A stretch of 39,211 nt of DNA, taken from NCBI RefSeq assembly GCF_015234355.1, contig NZ_JADGMV010000002.1, positions 613,477-652,687 on the forward strand, read 5' to 3'. The notes beneath the pieces were generated by a model, which was not told the DNA's origin, did not search any database, and worked only from the letters and a program-made list of their open reading frames with translations. Both the position numbers and the translations under genes were made by a program. Source of the stretch: Psychrobacter sp. NG25. Its GTDB lineage: Bacteria; Pseudomonadota; Gammaproteobacteria; Pseudomonadales; Moraxellaceae. Shown piece after piece: positions 8,533 to 15,862 of the stretch (positions are counted from its first letter, which is position 1; the number at the start of each line of letters is the position of its first letter).

Positions 8533-9231
8533 TCACAGACCAATCACTTGTATTAGATGTCCTCTCTTAACATATACCGTGGCGCCTTCTAACCCTGCTT
8601 TTATTTTCGACTGCTCACCTACTGGTAGACGTATCCAACTATCTCGTTGATATACCTTATCACCATCTAATAGGCTGCCCTCTACTAAGCTACCTTCTAC
8701 AACCAGTAACTCTGCACCGCCTGCACCTACACCACTAATGATATCTTCGTCGAATAATACGTCGCCTGCTGTGAGACGTTGCAAACTCACCTGCTCACCA
8801 TCATCAGAAAAAAGCGCACAGACATCACGATTGCCTTGGCGTGTCCAATTGCCATCATCGTGAGTATCAATAGCAACATAGCGGTCTTCATCAGACGGCA
8901 TCTGTCTGAGCTTCACAAAGATCACCGCACCTTCGTCACTATAAGGGGTGTGACCTGATGACGGTGGGTTACGCAAATACCAGCCTGCTGGATAGTGCTT
9001 GTCATCTGCAGAAAACGTACCTGACAATACCAAAATCTCTTCACCACCTGGATGCAAGTGATGCGGAAAATAAGAATTAGGCGCGTAACGCACCAGACTG
9101 GTGGCTCGGGCTTTTTCTTCTCCAACGCGATCTAGCATGATACGTTCTACACCACTCTGCGGTGAGTTTACCCACTGTTGGTCTTCAACTGCAAGTGCGG
9201 CGCGACTAGAAAAATCTGCATTAATAAGCAT
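8533..9231 (-). CDS. ChrR-type cupin protein (anti-sigma ChrR cupin-like domain)
   Basis: 232 residues, two cupin-like halves. The first half has the typical ChrR_Cupin pattern: GVERIMLDRVGEEKARATSL, then HHLHPGGEEILVLSG, where His, His and Glu would bind zinc or another metal, then RNPPSSGH. The second half repeats a weaker cupin fold (DVLFDEDIIS, LLVVEGSLVEG). The zinc-finger anti-sigma domain of true ChrR is absent and no ECF sigma gene is next to it, so it is probably a free-standing cupin. Start: the frame is open to 9330, but the conserved family start (MLINADFSSRA) is at 9231, with GGA about 9 bases before it. The longer form would add 33 residues with no ribosome-binding site. Specific function unknown. 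Confidence 0.75.
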   Translation of the reverse strand: MLINADFSSRAALAVEDQQWVNSPQSGVERIMLDRVGEEKARATSLVRYAPNSYFPHHLHPGGEEILVLSGTFSADDKHYPAGWYLRNPPSSGHTPYSDEGAVIFVKLRQMPSDEDRYVAIDTHDDGNWTRQGNRDVCALFSDDGEQVSLQRLTAGDVLFDEDIISGVGAGGAELLVVEGSLVEGSLLDGDKVYQRDSWIRLPVGEQSKIKAGLEGATVYVKRGHLIQVIGL

Positions 9232-9399
9232 AACATTGTGTCCAAAAATAGTAGTGTGCAAGGCAACTAAATACTCTCTTATAAAGTATCTGGCATCATT
9301 TATTGAGCCTTGTTCATAATTATCAATCATTTTTTAAGAATCATTAGAGATAGATAACAAATGCACCAGTTTTATAAGACGCCCCGACCTTTATTGCAC

Positions 9400-10263
9400 T
9401 TATCGCACTAAAATGACTGGCGACAATGTACTGGCAATAATCTCTGTTGTCGTACTACCGAGAAACAGTTGCTGCAATTTAGAGTGACCGTAAGCCCCAA
9501 CCACCATGATATCGATGTCATTTTCCGTTTGAAAAGCCAACAAGCCATTGACCGCATCCGCCGATGATAAATGATGAGCCGCCACAATAAACCCAGCCGC
9601 TTCTAATTGTGCTGCTGCAGCACTTAAGCTCTGCTTAGCGGCATCATTGTGGCTCCCTATCATAACGATATGACCTTGCAGCCCTTTTAGTACTGGGCTT
9701 CTTGCAACCATCCATGCTGCCTTAATAGCAGTTTTACTACCATCGAAAGCGATCATGTATGAGCTTGGCGCTTTGAATGTCTCTGAACAAATCAAGATAG
9801 GAACATCGGATGCACGGGCGACCGTTTCGATTTGACTACCGATATTGATACGACTGTTTTTGTGATCTTCTCCACGTCGACCCATAACAATAGCACGATT
9901 TTCTGTCTTAAAATGCTCAATGGCGGGTAGCAGCTTGCCGCGACGTTGATAGATACGGATAGCGACATCTTCAAAATCACTTTGAATATGGCTTTTTGCA
10001 TCTTGGACCAAGGCATTGCTATAACTATTGACCACCTTCGCTCTTTGCTCATCCATCTGGGTCAGTTCCTCTAACAAAAACTGGCGGCTGTTCACCCCTA
10101 TCGCGCCCGACAAATCGCGTCTGGTCGATGCAGGAACCTCACTGACATGCAACAAACCAACAGGTAAATTCAACTTACTGGCATACCATGCTGCATAGTC
10201 ACAAACTGATTCAGTCACTGCCGAACCATCAATACAAGCTAAAACGTGCTGTGATGTTGTCAT
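9400..10263 (-). CDS. Universal stress protein with two tandem Usp domains
   Basis: 287-residue cytoplasmic stress protein. Domain 1 (about 1-150) begins VLACIDGSAVTESVCDYA and ends with GRRGEDHKNSRINIGS. Domain 2 (about 165-287) has MIAFDGSKTAIKAAW and ends with GAYGHSKLQQLFLGSTT. Both keep the G-x2-G-x9-G(S/T) nucleotide-binding pattern of the ATP-binding UspA class. The start at 10263 has AAGGA with a 6-base gap. It is read leftward as a single gene. A MITE-like element begins 25 bases upstream of the start, inside its promoter region. Such tandem Usp proteins respond to starvation and oxidative stress; the exact role is unknown. Confidence 0.88.
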   Translation of the reverse strand: MTTSQHVLACIDGSAVTESVCDYAAWYASKLNLPVGLLHVSEVPASTRRDLSGAIGVNSRQFLLEELTQMDEQRAKVVNSYSNALVQDAKSHIQSDFEDVAIRIYQRRGKLLPAIEHFKTENRAIVMGRRGEDHKNSRINIGSQIETVARASDVPILICSETFKAPSSYMIAFDGSKTAIKAAWMVARSPVLKGLQGHIVMIGSHNDAAKQSLSAAAAQLEAAGFIVAAHHLSSADAVNGLLAFQTENDIDIMVVGAYGHSKLQQLFLGSTTTEIIASTLSPVILVR

Positions 10264-10287
10264 AATATGTCCTTAATTTTAATTATT

Positions 10288-10461
10288 TAGGGCGTGTCCT
10301 CATTTTAAAAATGGTGATAAAAATGAGATAAATTGCCGTCAAACAAGGAAAATAGCGCAGATAATATCGAGATATTAGTCAGCTATTTGACGCCGTTTGG
10401 CAAAATTTAGCCATTTTTATCCCATTTAGATGACTATCGATTGAATTGAGGATACGCCCTA
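10288..10461. mobile_element. 174-bp MITE-like element with 15-bp terminal inverted repeats
   Basis: Ends are TAGGGCGTGTCCTCA (10288-10302) and TGAGGATACGCCCTA (10447-10461), complementary apart from one base. If the outer TA is a target duplication, the element proper is 170 bp. It has no reading frame. The inner parts also pair imperfectly along most of the length: GATAAAAATG near 10315 with its complement near 10418, and the GCCGTCAAA/ATAGC block near 10335-10355 with GCTATTTGACGCC near 10382. The whole unit can fold into one long hairpin. This is the structure of a non-autonomous transposon (MITE) moved by a transposase encoded elsewhere. TA duplication would suit an IS630/Tc1 or some IS5-type enzymes. 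Family assignment is inference. Confidence 0.7.
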
Positions 10462-10739
10462 GTTCCATATAGCGTCCAATGCTCATTCCAAATGCTCTGG
10501 GAGAATCCTTCCCATTACTTTGATAGTAACCAATTTGGCTGACTTCATCCAGTGATGTATGCCTGCCTCTACAATAATCTTTATTCTGCTATCTTTAGCA
10601 TTGCGCAAGATTTAAAAATGCATGGCTTTACCGCATCAACAAAGTCTTGTCATCGTCTAACAACATGCCCTAACAAATTTTGCTACAATGTATTTTTTAG
10701 CATTTGTGATTTAAATATCGTTATTTAGGTGATGGAACT
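10462..10739. other. Spacer between the MITE and the DUF2058 gene, promoter candidate
   Basis: No gene seen. TACAAT at about 10683-10688 would fit a -10 element about 50 bases before the DUF2058 start; no good -35 is visible. The rest is AT-rich and unremarkable. Confidence 0.35.
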
Positions 10740-11273
10740 ATGGCAAAAAATGCCCTACAGGCTCAACTACTCAAAGCGGGATTGGTAGATAGCAAAAAAG
10801 CCAATCAAATCAGCAAGCAAAATCAGCATGCCAAGCGTACTGGCGACTCAGAAAGTCTAGAAGCGAAAAAAGCATTAGCAGATGCACAAGCAAAAAAACT
10901 AGAAAAAGATCAGCAGCTCAATCAGGAAAAACAACGCGCTTTAGAAGAAAAGGCACTCAAGGCCAATATTGTCCAAATGATTAAGCAGCATCAAATCACT
11001 GATATCAGTGGTGATGTCAGCTATCAGTTTGTCGACAGCTCTAAAGTCAAAAAAATCTCTATTACCCAAAAACTATATGACCAAATTGTCGCCGGTCATG
11101 TCGTCATTGCGCGGTTAGAAGAAGGCTATGCATTACTTCCTCGTCCGTTAGCAGATCGTATAGATTCAAAAATGGAAGGCTTTATGGTCGTATCAAACGA
11201 TACATCAGAAGACGTACTGGCAGAAGATGACCCTTATGCCGCCTATGTGATTCCAGATGATTTGATGTGGTAA
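10740..11273 (+). CDS. DUF2058 family protein (YaiL-like nucleoprotein/polynucleotide-associated protein)
   Basis: 177-residue soluble protein. The N-terminus MAKNALQAQLLKAGLVDSKK is the hallmark of DUF2058 (E. coli YaiL). Residues about 25-85 are Lys/Gln/Glu/Ala-rich and should form a long charged coiled coil. The C-terminal half holds a compact domain (ISGDVSYQFVDSSKVKKI, YALLPRPLADRI) and an acidic end (EDDPYAAYVIPDDLMW). Length matches the family (about 180). Ribosome-binding site AGGTG about 8 bases before the ATG. Family members are described as nucleic-acid associated without a proven activity. Monocistronic, with its own terminator. Confidence 0.85.
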   Translation: MAKNALQAQLLKAGLVDSKKANQISKQNQHAKRTGDSESLEAKKALADAQAKKLEKDQQLNQEKQRALEEKALKANIVQMIKQHQITDISGDVSYQFVDSSKVKKISITQKLYDQIVAGHVVIARLEEGYALLPRPLADRIDSKMEGFMVVSNDTSEDVLAEDDPYAAYVIPDDLMW

Positions 11274-11312
11274 ACACTTGGTATTTATAATACTTGCTTT
11301 GTTAACTTAGAC

Positions 11313-11350
11313 ACCCTTTGTAGAATACTTGCTTCTACAAAGGGTTTTTT
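11313..11350 (+). terminator. Intrinsic terminator of the DUF2058 gene
   Basis: ACCCTTTGTAGAA (11313-11325), 7-base loop, TTCTACAAAGGGT (11333-11345), then TTTTT. Classic stem plus T-run, 40 bases after the stop codon. Confidence 0.9.
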
Positions 11351-11515
11351 ATTGTATAGAAAATAATCACCTTTAAGCTAGCGTTACAGGTTTTATTGAA
11401 AAAGGTAACAAATCGCCATAACCCTGCCATACATGGCGATGCGAACTTGAACAGCCATTCAATAACAACTACAATGCGATTTCTTGACCTATTTAGCGCT
11501 AAGGCTTGCTCGAAA

Positions 11516-11531
11516 TTGAGCAATCACTCAA
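11516..11531. promoter_or_regulatory. TetR-type operator candidate upstream of the DoxX-like gene
   Basis: TTGAGCAATCACTCAA matches 14 of 16 bases of TTGAGCAATCGTTCAA, the left arm of the operator at 20049-20087 that controls the decarboxylase-like/DsbA operon. It also overlaps another palindrome, TTGCTC(N6)GAGCAA, at 11506-11523. It lies 110 bases before the DoxX-like start. This suggests the TetR protein encoded at 21736-22347 also controls this gene; inference from sequence similarity only. Confidence 0.5.
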
Positions 11532-11640
11532 GAATTGAACACATTTTGACTTTTACTAATCATATAACAAAAGCCAATATCGGCACCCTAATCAAGAAGT
11601 TTTGAAAAGGCTTTCAAAATTTCTCAAAAAGAGATTTCTC

Positions 11641-12060
11641 ATGCCAAAACATCTGCCACTTTCACTCTTATTGCTTCGACTTGGTATCTTCACAGTCTTT
11701 TTATTTTGGACGCTTGATAAATTTATCAATCCTGACCATGCCGCAGGCGTTATGTCTAAGTTTTATGGAATGGAAAATATGGGTGATTCCATATTCTATG
11801 TTATGGGCGCTGTTCAGTTGATACTCATCATACTGTTTGTCGTCGGGTTATTTAAAACCTGGACTTATGGTATTTTGCTGCTGGCTCATGCAGGCTCAAC
11901 TTTTTCGACCTTTGCTTTATATCTAGAACCATTTGATAACCTATTGTTTTTTGCCGCATGGCCAATGCTGGCAGCATGTATTGCTCTCTTCTTGATGAGA
12001 GACTGGGATACATTGACACTAGGCAAACGCACCGTGGGCAAAACTGTTCCTTTGACATAG
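11641..12060 (+). CDS. Small DoxX-like integral membrane protein
   Basis: 139 residues with four predicted membrane helices. The first region reads LLLLRLGIFTVFLFWTLDKF, like the R-x-x-(F/L)-G-x-K start of DoxX/DUF417-type proteins. A YVMGAVQLILIILFVVGLF helix, an ILLLAHAGSTFSTFALYL helix and an LLFFAAWPMLAACIALFLMR helix follow. Start: the frame could begin at a TTG at 11602, but the ATG at 11641 removes a basic extension and has AGAG about 8 bases before it, so I use it. DoxX-family proteins have been linked to thiol and redox homeostasis in membranes. A TetR-type operator shared with the AhpD-like/DsbA-like operon supports a redox-stress role by inference. Fold class fairly sure, function not. 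Confidence 0.7.
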   Translation: MPKHLPLSLLLLRLGIFTVFLFWTLDKFINPDHAAGVMSKFYGMENMGDSIFYVMGAVQLILIILFVVGLFKTWTYGILLLAHAGSTFSTFALYLEPFDNLLFFAAWPMLAACIALFLMRDWDTLTLGKRTVGKTVPLT

Positions 12061-12405
12061 AGATAAACAGAGTCTATCGTTTGACTATGGTCAAATCTAA
12101 ATAAATTCAGTACCAGCAATCCAAGCGTAGACCGTACAGGTGGTACGTCAAATGCAGGTGTTGCCGTAGCAAAGCTATAGAGGTTAATTGGTGCAATAAT
12201 ATAAATGCTAGCTAAAATGGCTTAAGCTATATATTATTAAAACTAACAACTTAGCTGTTTTATTGCAGGTAAACGAATAGATTATTCAACAATTCAATGT
12301 AATTGCCACCATCACTAAAACAGCAAAAGTTTTTTGATCATAGTTTTAATTATAGAAAGATGACTATGAATGAAACCTTTGCTTTACTATTAGGCCGAAT
12401 CTTTC
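12061..12405. other. 345-bp gap with possible gene remnants and a small palindrome
   Basis: Holds a 6-bp palindrome (TTTGAC-TATG-GTCAAA, 12080-12095). It also holds a short open stretch around 12100-12180 whose end reads NPSVDRTGGTSNAGVAVAKL then stop, like the tail of a vanished gene. At 12366-12413 lies a 15-codon frame, described separately. The promoter of the following operon should lie here; no clear -35/-10 pair seen. Confidence 0.4.
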
Positions 12406-12413
12406 ATGATTAA
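12366..12413 (+). pseudogene. 15-codon ORF resembling a DoxX N-terminus, overlapping the next start
   Basis: ATG at 12366 encodes MNETFALLLGRIFHD then TAA at 12411-12413, overlapping the ATG of the TVP38-oxidoreductase gene (12406) in another frame. M-N-x-T-x-A-L-L-L-G-R-I is the usual beginning of DoxX proteins, so this may be the stub left after deletion of a DoxX gene. It could still be translated and couple to the downstream start. Short, so uncertain. Confidence 0.35.
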
Positions 12414-14559
12414 GAGAATATTTCTAATACTGTTAATAGTGCTATTAGCAGTGGGGTTTTTCTACTTTGACCTCAACCAACTGTTGACGCTTGAGGGCTT
12501 AAAGGGCTCGATGGCGCAGTTCAACGACTATAAAGCAGAATCACCGTTACTTATTATCGGTGGGTTCTTTTTACTATACGTCGTTGTTACTGCCCTCTCG
12601 CTACCTGGCGCTGCTATACTGACATTGGCATCTGGTGCTTTATTTGGTCTATTTCAGGGCTTAGTCATTGCCTCATTTGCCTCAAGTATTGGCGCGACAC
12701 TTTCGTTTTTAGCATCACGTTATTTACTACGCGATACCATCAAACAGCGCTTTCCTGAACGCCTTGCCGCTATCGATGCTGGCGTCGAAAAAGAAGGTGG
12801 CTTTTACTTATTCACATTACGTTTAGTCCCTGTATTTCCCTTCTTTTTAATCAATTTACTCATGGGTGTGACCGCCATTAAGTCATGGACCTACTACTGG
12901 GTAAGCCAAGTAGGTATGTTGGCAGGTACTTTTGTATTCGTTAATGCGGGTACGCAACTTGCGCAAATAGAAAGCTTGTCAGGTATTTTATCGCTCAATT
13001 TAATTTTATCGTTCGCTTTATTGGGCATATTCCCGCTTATTGCTAAAGGAATCTTAAACGTGTTTAAAAAACGTCGCGTCTATAAAAACTACTCGAAGCC
13101 CAAACAGTTCGATCGCAACATGATTGTTATTGGTGCGGGTGCTGGCGGCTTGGTAACGAGCTATATTGCTGCTGCTGTTAAAGCAAAAGTAACATTAATC
13201 GAAGCAGGTGAAATGGGCGGTGATTGCTTAAACTATGGTTGTGTCCCAAGTAAAGCCGTGATTAAAAGTGCAAAAATCGCAGATCAAATTCGCCACGGTG
13301 AAAACTACGGCCTTGAAAATGCGTCTCCGCAGTTCTCGTTCAAAAAAGTCATGGCACGTGTACATGATGTCGTGGCTGAGATTGCACCGCATGACAGTGT
13401 TGAGCGTTATACCGATTTGGGTGTCGATGTGGTAAAAGGCTATGCCAAGCTCATCGATCCATGGACGGTAGAAATCGCCCTAAATGATGGTGGCACACAA
13501 AAGCTAACTGCCCGTACTATCGTTATTGCAACTGGTGCACGCCCATTTGTACCGCCATTACCTGGTATTGAAGAAACGGGCTACGTGACCAGCGATACCA
13601 TATGGAACAAGTTTGCAGAACTAGACGAAGCGCCCAAAAAGCTGGTCGTACTGGGCGGTGGTCCTATCGGTAGTGAATTGGCGCAGAGTTTTGCACGCTT
13701 GGGCTCAAATGTGACTCAAATTGAGATGAGTGAGCGCATCATGATCAAAGAAGATCTTGAAGTGTCTACCTTTGCACACCAAGCGCTGGTTGAAAGCGGT
13801 GTAAACATTTTGACCTCACATCAAGCACTACGCTGTGAAGCTCGTGATGGTAAAAAGTATATTGTCGTTAAACACAACGACACTGAAATCGACATAGAGT
13901 ACGATGAGCTATTGTGTGCCGTTGGTCGAAGCGCTCGCCTGACTGGTTATGGCCTTGAAGATTTGGGTATCGAAACCAACCGTACTATCGTCACCAACGA
14001 ATACTTAGAAACGCTGTATCCTAATATTTTTGCAGCAGGTGATATCGTAGGCCCATATCAGTTTACTCATGTCGCAGCCCATCAGGGTTGGTATGCCGCA
14101 GTGAACGGCTTATTTGGTAACCTGAAAAAGTTTAAAGTAGACTACCGTGTGATTCCATGGACCACGTTTATCGATCCAGAAGTCGCACGTGTCGGCTTAA
14201 ATGAGCAAGACGCGATAGACAAAGGTATTGAGTACGAGATTACCCGCTTTGAGTTCAAAGAGCTAGACCGTGCCATTACTGACAGCGCAGCTAAAGGATT
14301 TATCAAAGTCATTACCCCTAAAGGGAAAGATAAAATACTTGGCGTGACCATCGTATCTGAACATGCTGGTGATTTGATTGCTGAGTTTGTATTAGCGATG
14401 AAACACGGCTTGGGACTGAACAAAATACTTGGTACTATTCATAGCTACCCAACTTGGGCGGAAGGCAACAAATATGTGGCCGGTGAATGGAAACGTGACC
14501 ATGCCCCTCAGCGCGTATTAAGCTGGCTAGAAAAATACCATACTTGGCGTCGAGGTTAG
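12406..14559 (+). CDS. TVP38/TMEM64 membrane domain fused to a FAD/NAD(P) disulfide oxidoreductase (mercuric reductase-like)
   Basis: 717-residue fusion. Residues 1 to about 220 form a SNARE-associated/TVP38 (DedA-like) membrane domain, with the conserved RLVPVFPFFLINLLMG segment (139-154). From about 238 the protein is a class I flavin disulfide reductase: FAD motif GAGAGG (243-248), redox-active pair Cys274/Cys279 in GGDCLNYGCVPSK, ATG motif (IVIATGARP), NAD(P) motif GGGPIG (417-422), FAAGDI, and the dimer-interface HSYPTWAE. It lacks the HMA domain and the C-terminal Cys pair of MerA, so mercury reduction is unlikely. The electron acceptor is unknown. It starts a tight run with ynjBCD (7-base gap). 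This fusion beside Ynj-type transporters suggests a membrane-tethered redox step for the transported compound; inference. Confidence 0.88.
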   Translation: MIKRIFLILLIVLLAVGFFYFDLNQLLTLEGLKGSMAQFNDYKAESPLLIIGGFFLLYVVVTALSLPGAAILTLASGALFGLFQGLVIASFASSIGATLSFLASRYLLRDTIKQRFPERLAAIDAGVEKEGGFYLFTLRLVPVFPFFLINLLMGVTAIKSWTYYWVSQVGMLAGTFVFVNAGTQLAQIESLSGILSLNLILSFALLGIFPLIAKGILNVFKKRRVYKNYSKPKQFDRNMIVIGAGAGGLVTSYIAAAVKAKVTLIEAGEMGGDCLNYGCVPSKAVIKSAKIADQIRHGENYGLENASPQFSFKKVMARVHDVVAEIAPHDSVERYTDLGVDVVKGYAKLIDPWTVEIALNDGGTQKLTARTIVIATGARPFVPPLPGIEETGYVTSDTIWNKFAELDEAPKKLVVLGGGPIGSELAQSFARLGSNVTQIEMSERIMIKEDLEVSTFAHQALVESGVNILTSHQALRCEARDGKKYIVVKHNDTEIDIEYDELLCAVGRSARLTGYGLEDLGIETNRTIVTNEYLETLYPNIFAAGDIVGPYQFTHVAAHQGWYAAVNGLFGNLKKFKVDYRVIPWTTFIDPEVARVGLNEQDAIDKGIEYEITRFEFKELDRAITDSAAKGFIKVITPKGKDKILGVTIVSEHAGDLIAEFVLAMKHGLGLNKILGTIHSYPTWAEGNKYVAGEWKRDHAPQRVLSWLEKYHTWRRG

Positions 14560-14566
14560 CCCATCA

Positions 14567-15862
14567 ATGCACGTTCTTAAATCCTTGCCAGCATTAAAAA
14601 ACGTCATGCGCTATAGCTCTTATGCTATGGCGCTAAGCGTTTGTATCGGTATCTCTGCAAGCACTGCCTCCCCTAATATTAGCAGTGATGGCAAGGAAGC
14701 ACCTTGGCAGCAGGTTGAATCTCAGGGTAAAAATCAAGACGTTTACTTCTACGCGTGGGGCGGAGACCCTCAAATCAATGCCTATTTACAGTGGGTAGCC
14801 AAGCAAGTTGATGATAAATATAACATCAACTTGGTCCATGTAAAACTCACAGATACCAGTGAAGCCGTCAGTCGAGTATTGGCAGAAAAATCAGCCAATA
14901 ACAATGACCAAGGTAGCGTAGATCTGATTTGGATTAATGGCGCAAACTTTGCCACCATGAGTGAGAATTCACTATTGCTCAAACAGTGGGCAAACAAGCT
15001 GCCTAATTTTACCCTCACTGACCCTGATAACAACCCTGCTGTTACCTTTGATTTTGGTGTACCGACCAATGGTATGGAAGCACCATGGGGACAAGCGTCA
15101 CTGACTTTTTATTACGACAATCTATCCGTCAAAAAGCCACCCACTACCTTAAAAGAACTAACGACTTGGACAAAACAAAATCCCGGTCGCTTTAGCTATC
15201 CAAAACCACCTGACTTTTTAGGCATGAGCTTTTTGAAATATGCCTTGGTCATGCTGCATGAGCAACACGATGCTGATACTGGCGAGAATACCAGCGCTCA
15301 GCTCAATATGCCTGTCACTGAGCAAAATAGAGCGATTGTCCTCGACCCACTATGGGCATTCTTAGATGACTTGCATCCGACGCTTTGGCGCAGGGGTGAG
15401 CAGTTTGTACAAACGGGTGCGCAAATGCGTCGGTTGGTCGATGATACCGAACTTAGTTTAGCGTTCAGCTTTTCAGCCCCTGAAGTTCCAGCAGCTGTGC
15501 AGCGTTATGACTTACCTGAAAGTATTCGTAGCTATGCGATGAGCGATGGTAGCTTGAGTAATACTCACTTTGTGGCCATTCCTTATAATGCCAGCCATCC
15601 ACAAGCAGCACAGCTCGTCGCTAACTTTTTGATGAGTCCAGAGGCACAAGCCAAAAAACAAACGCCTTCTGTATGGGGTGACAAAACCGTACTCGTCCAG
15701 TCTACCCTCACCTCTGAGCAGCAAGCCTTGTTCAAAACCAACAAACCCCATCCCAGTGCCCTGCCGTTTGATAGTATTACACGCACAGTGAGCGAGCCAC
15801 ACCCAAGTTGGGTTGAAGCAATCATGGAAGGCTGGCAAGCACGCTACGGGGTTCGCCCATGA
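14567..15862 (+). CDS. ynjB: YnjB-like ABC transporter periplasmic substrate-binding protein
   Basis: 431 residues. N-terminal signal peptide (basic start, hydrophobic AMALSVCIGISASTAS core). The mature part has a binding-protein fold of the extracellular solute-binding type 1 class: VYFYAWGGDPQINAYLQW near the start, a DLIWINGANFATM segment, GVPTNGMEAPWGQASLTFYY, and a C-terminal FLMSPEAQAKKQ. The sequence and its order with permease and ATPase match COG4134 (E. coli YnjB). GAGG lies 11 bases before the ATG. The stop overlaps the permease start by 4 bases (ATGA), showing translational coupling. The ligand of the Ynj system is not known; the large aromatic-lined family does not allow a guess. 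Confidence 0.88.
   Translation: MHVLKSLPALKNVMRYSSYAMALSVCIGISASTASPNISSDGKEAPWQQVESQGKNQDVYFYAWGGDPQINAYLQWVAKQVDDKYNINLVHVKLTDTSEAVSRVLAEKSANNNDQGSVDLIWINGANFATMSENSLLLKQWANKLPNFTLTDPDNNPAVTFDFGVPTNGMEAPWGQASLTFYYDNLSVKKPPTTLKELTTWTKQNPGRFSYPKPPDFLGMSFLKYALVMLHEQHDADTGENTSAQLNMPVTEQNRAIVLDPLWAFLDDLHPTLWRRGEQFVQTGAQMRRLVDDTELSLAFSFSAPEVPAAVQRYDLPESIRSYAMSDGSLSNTHFVAIPYNASHPQAAQLVANFLMSPEAQAKKQTPSVWGDKTVLVQSTLTSEQQALFKTNKPHPSALPFDSITRTVSEPHPSWVEAIMEGWQARYGVRP

Noticed and set aside
8533..9330. Full ChrR anti-sigma factor
   Set aside because: The zinc-binding anti-sigma domain is missing and no sigma factor gene is adjacent.
11396..11605. 69-codon plus-strand frame before the DoxX-like gene
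   Set aside because: No ribosome-binding site; it covers the operator-like site and its composition looks non-coding.
12406..14559. Calling the fusion protein a mercuric reductase
   Set aside because: No HMA domain, no C-terminal Cys pair and no mer genes nearby.
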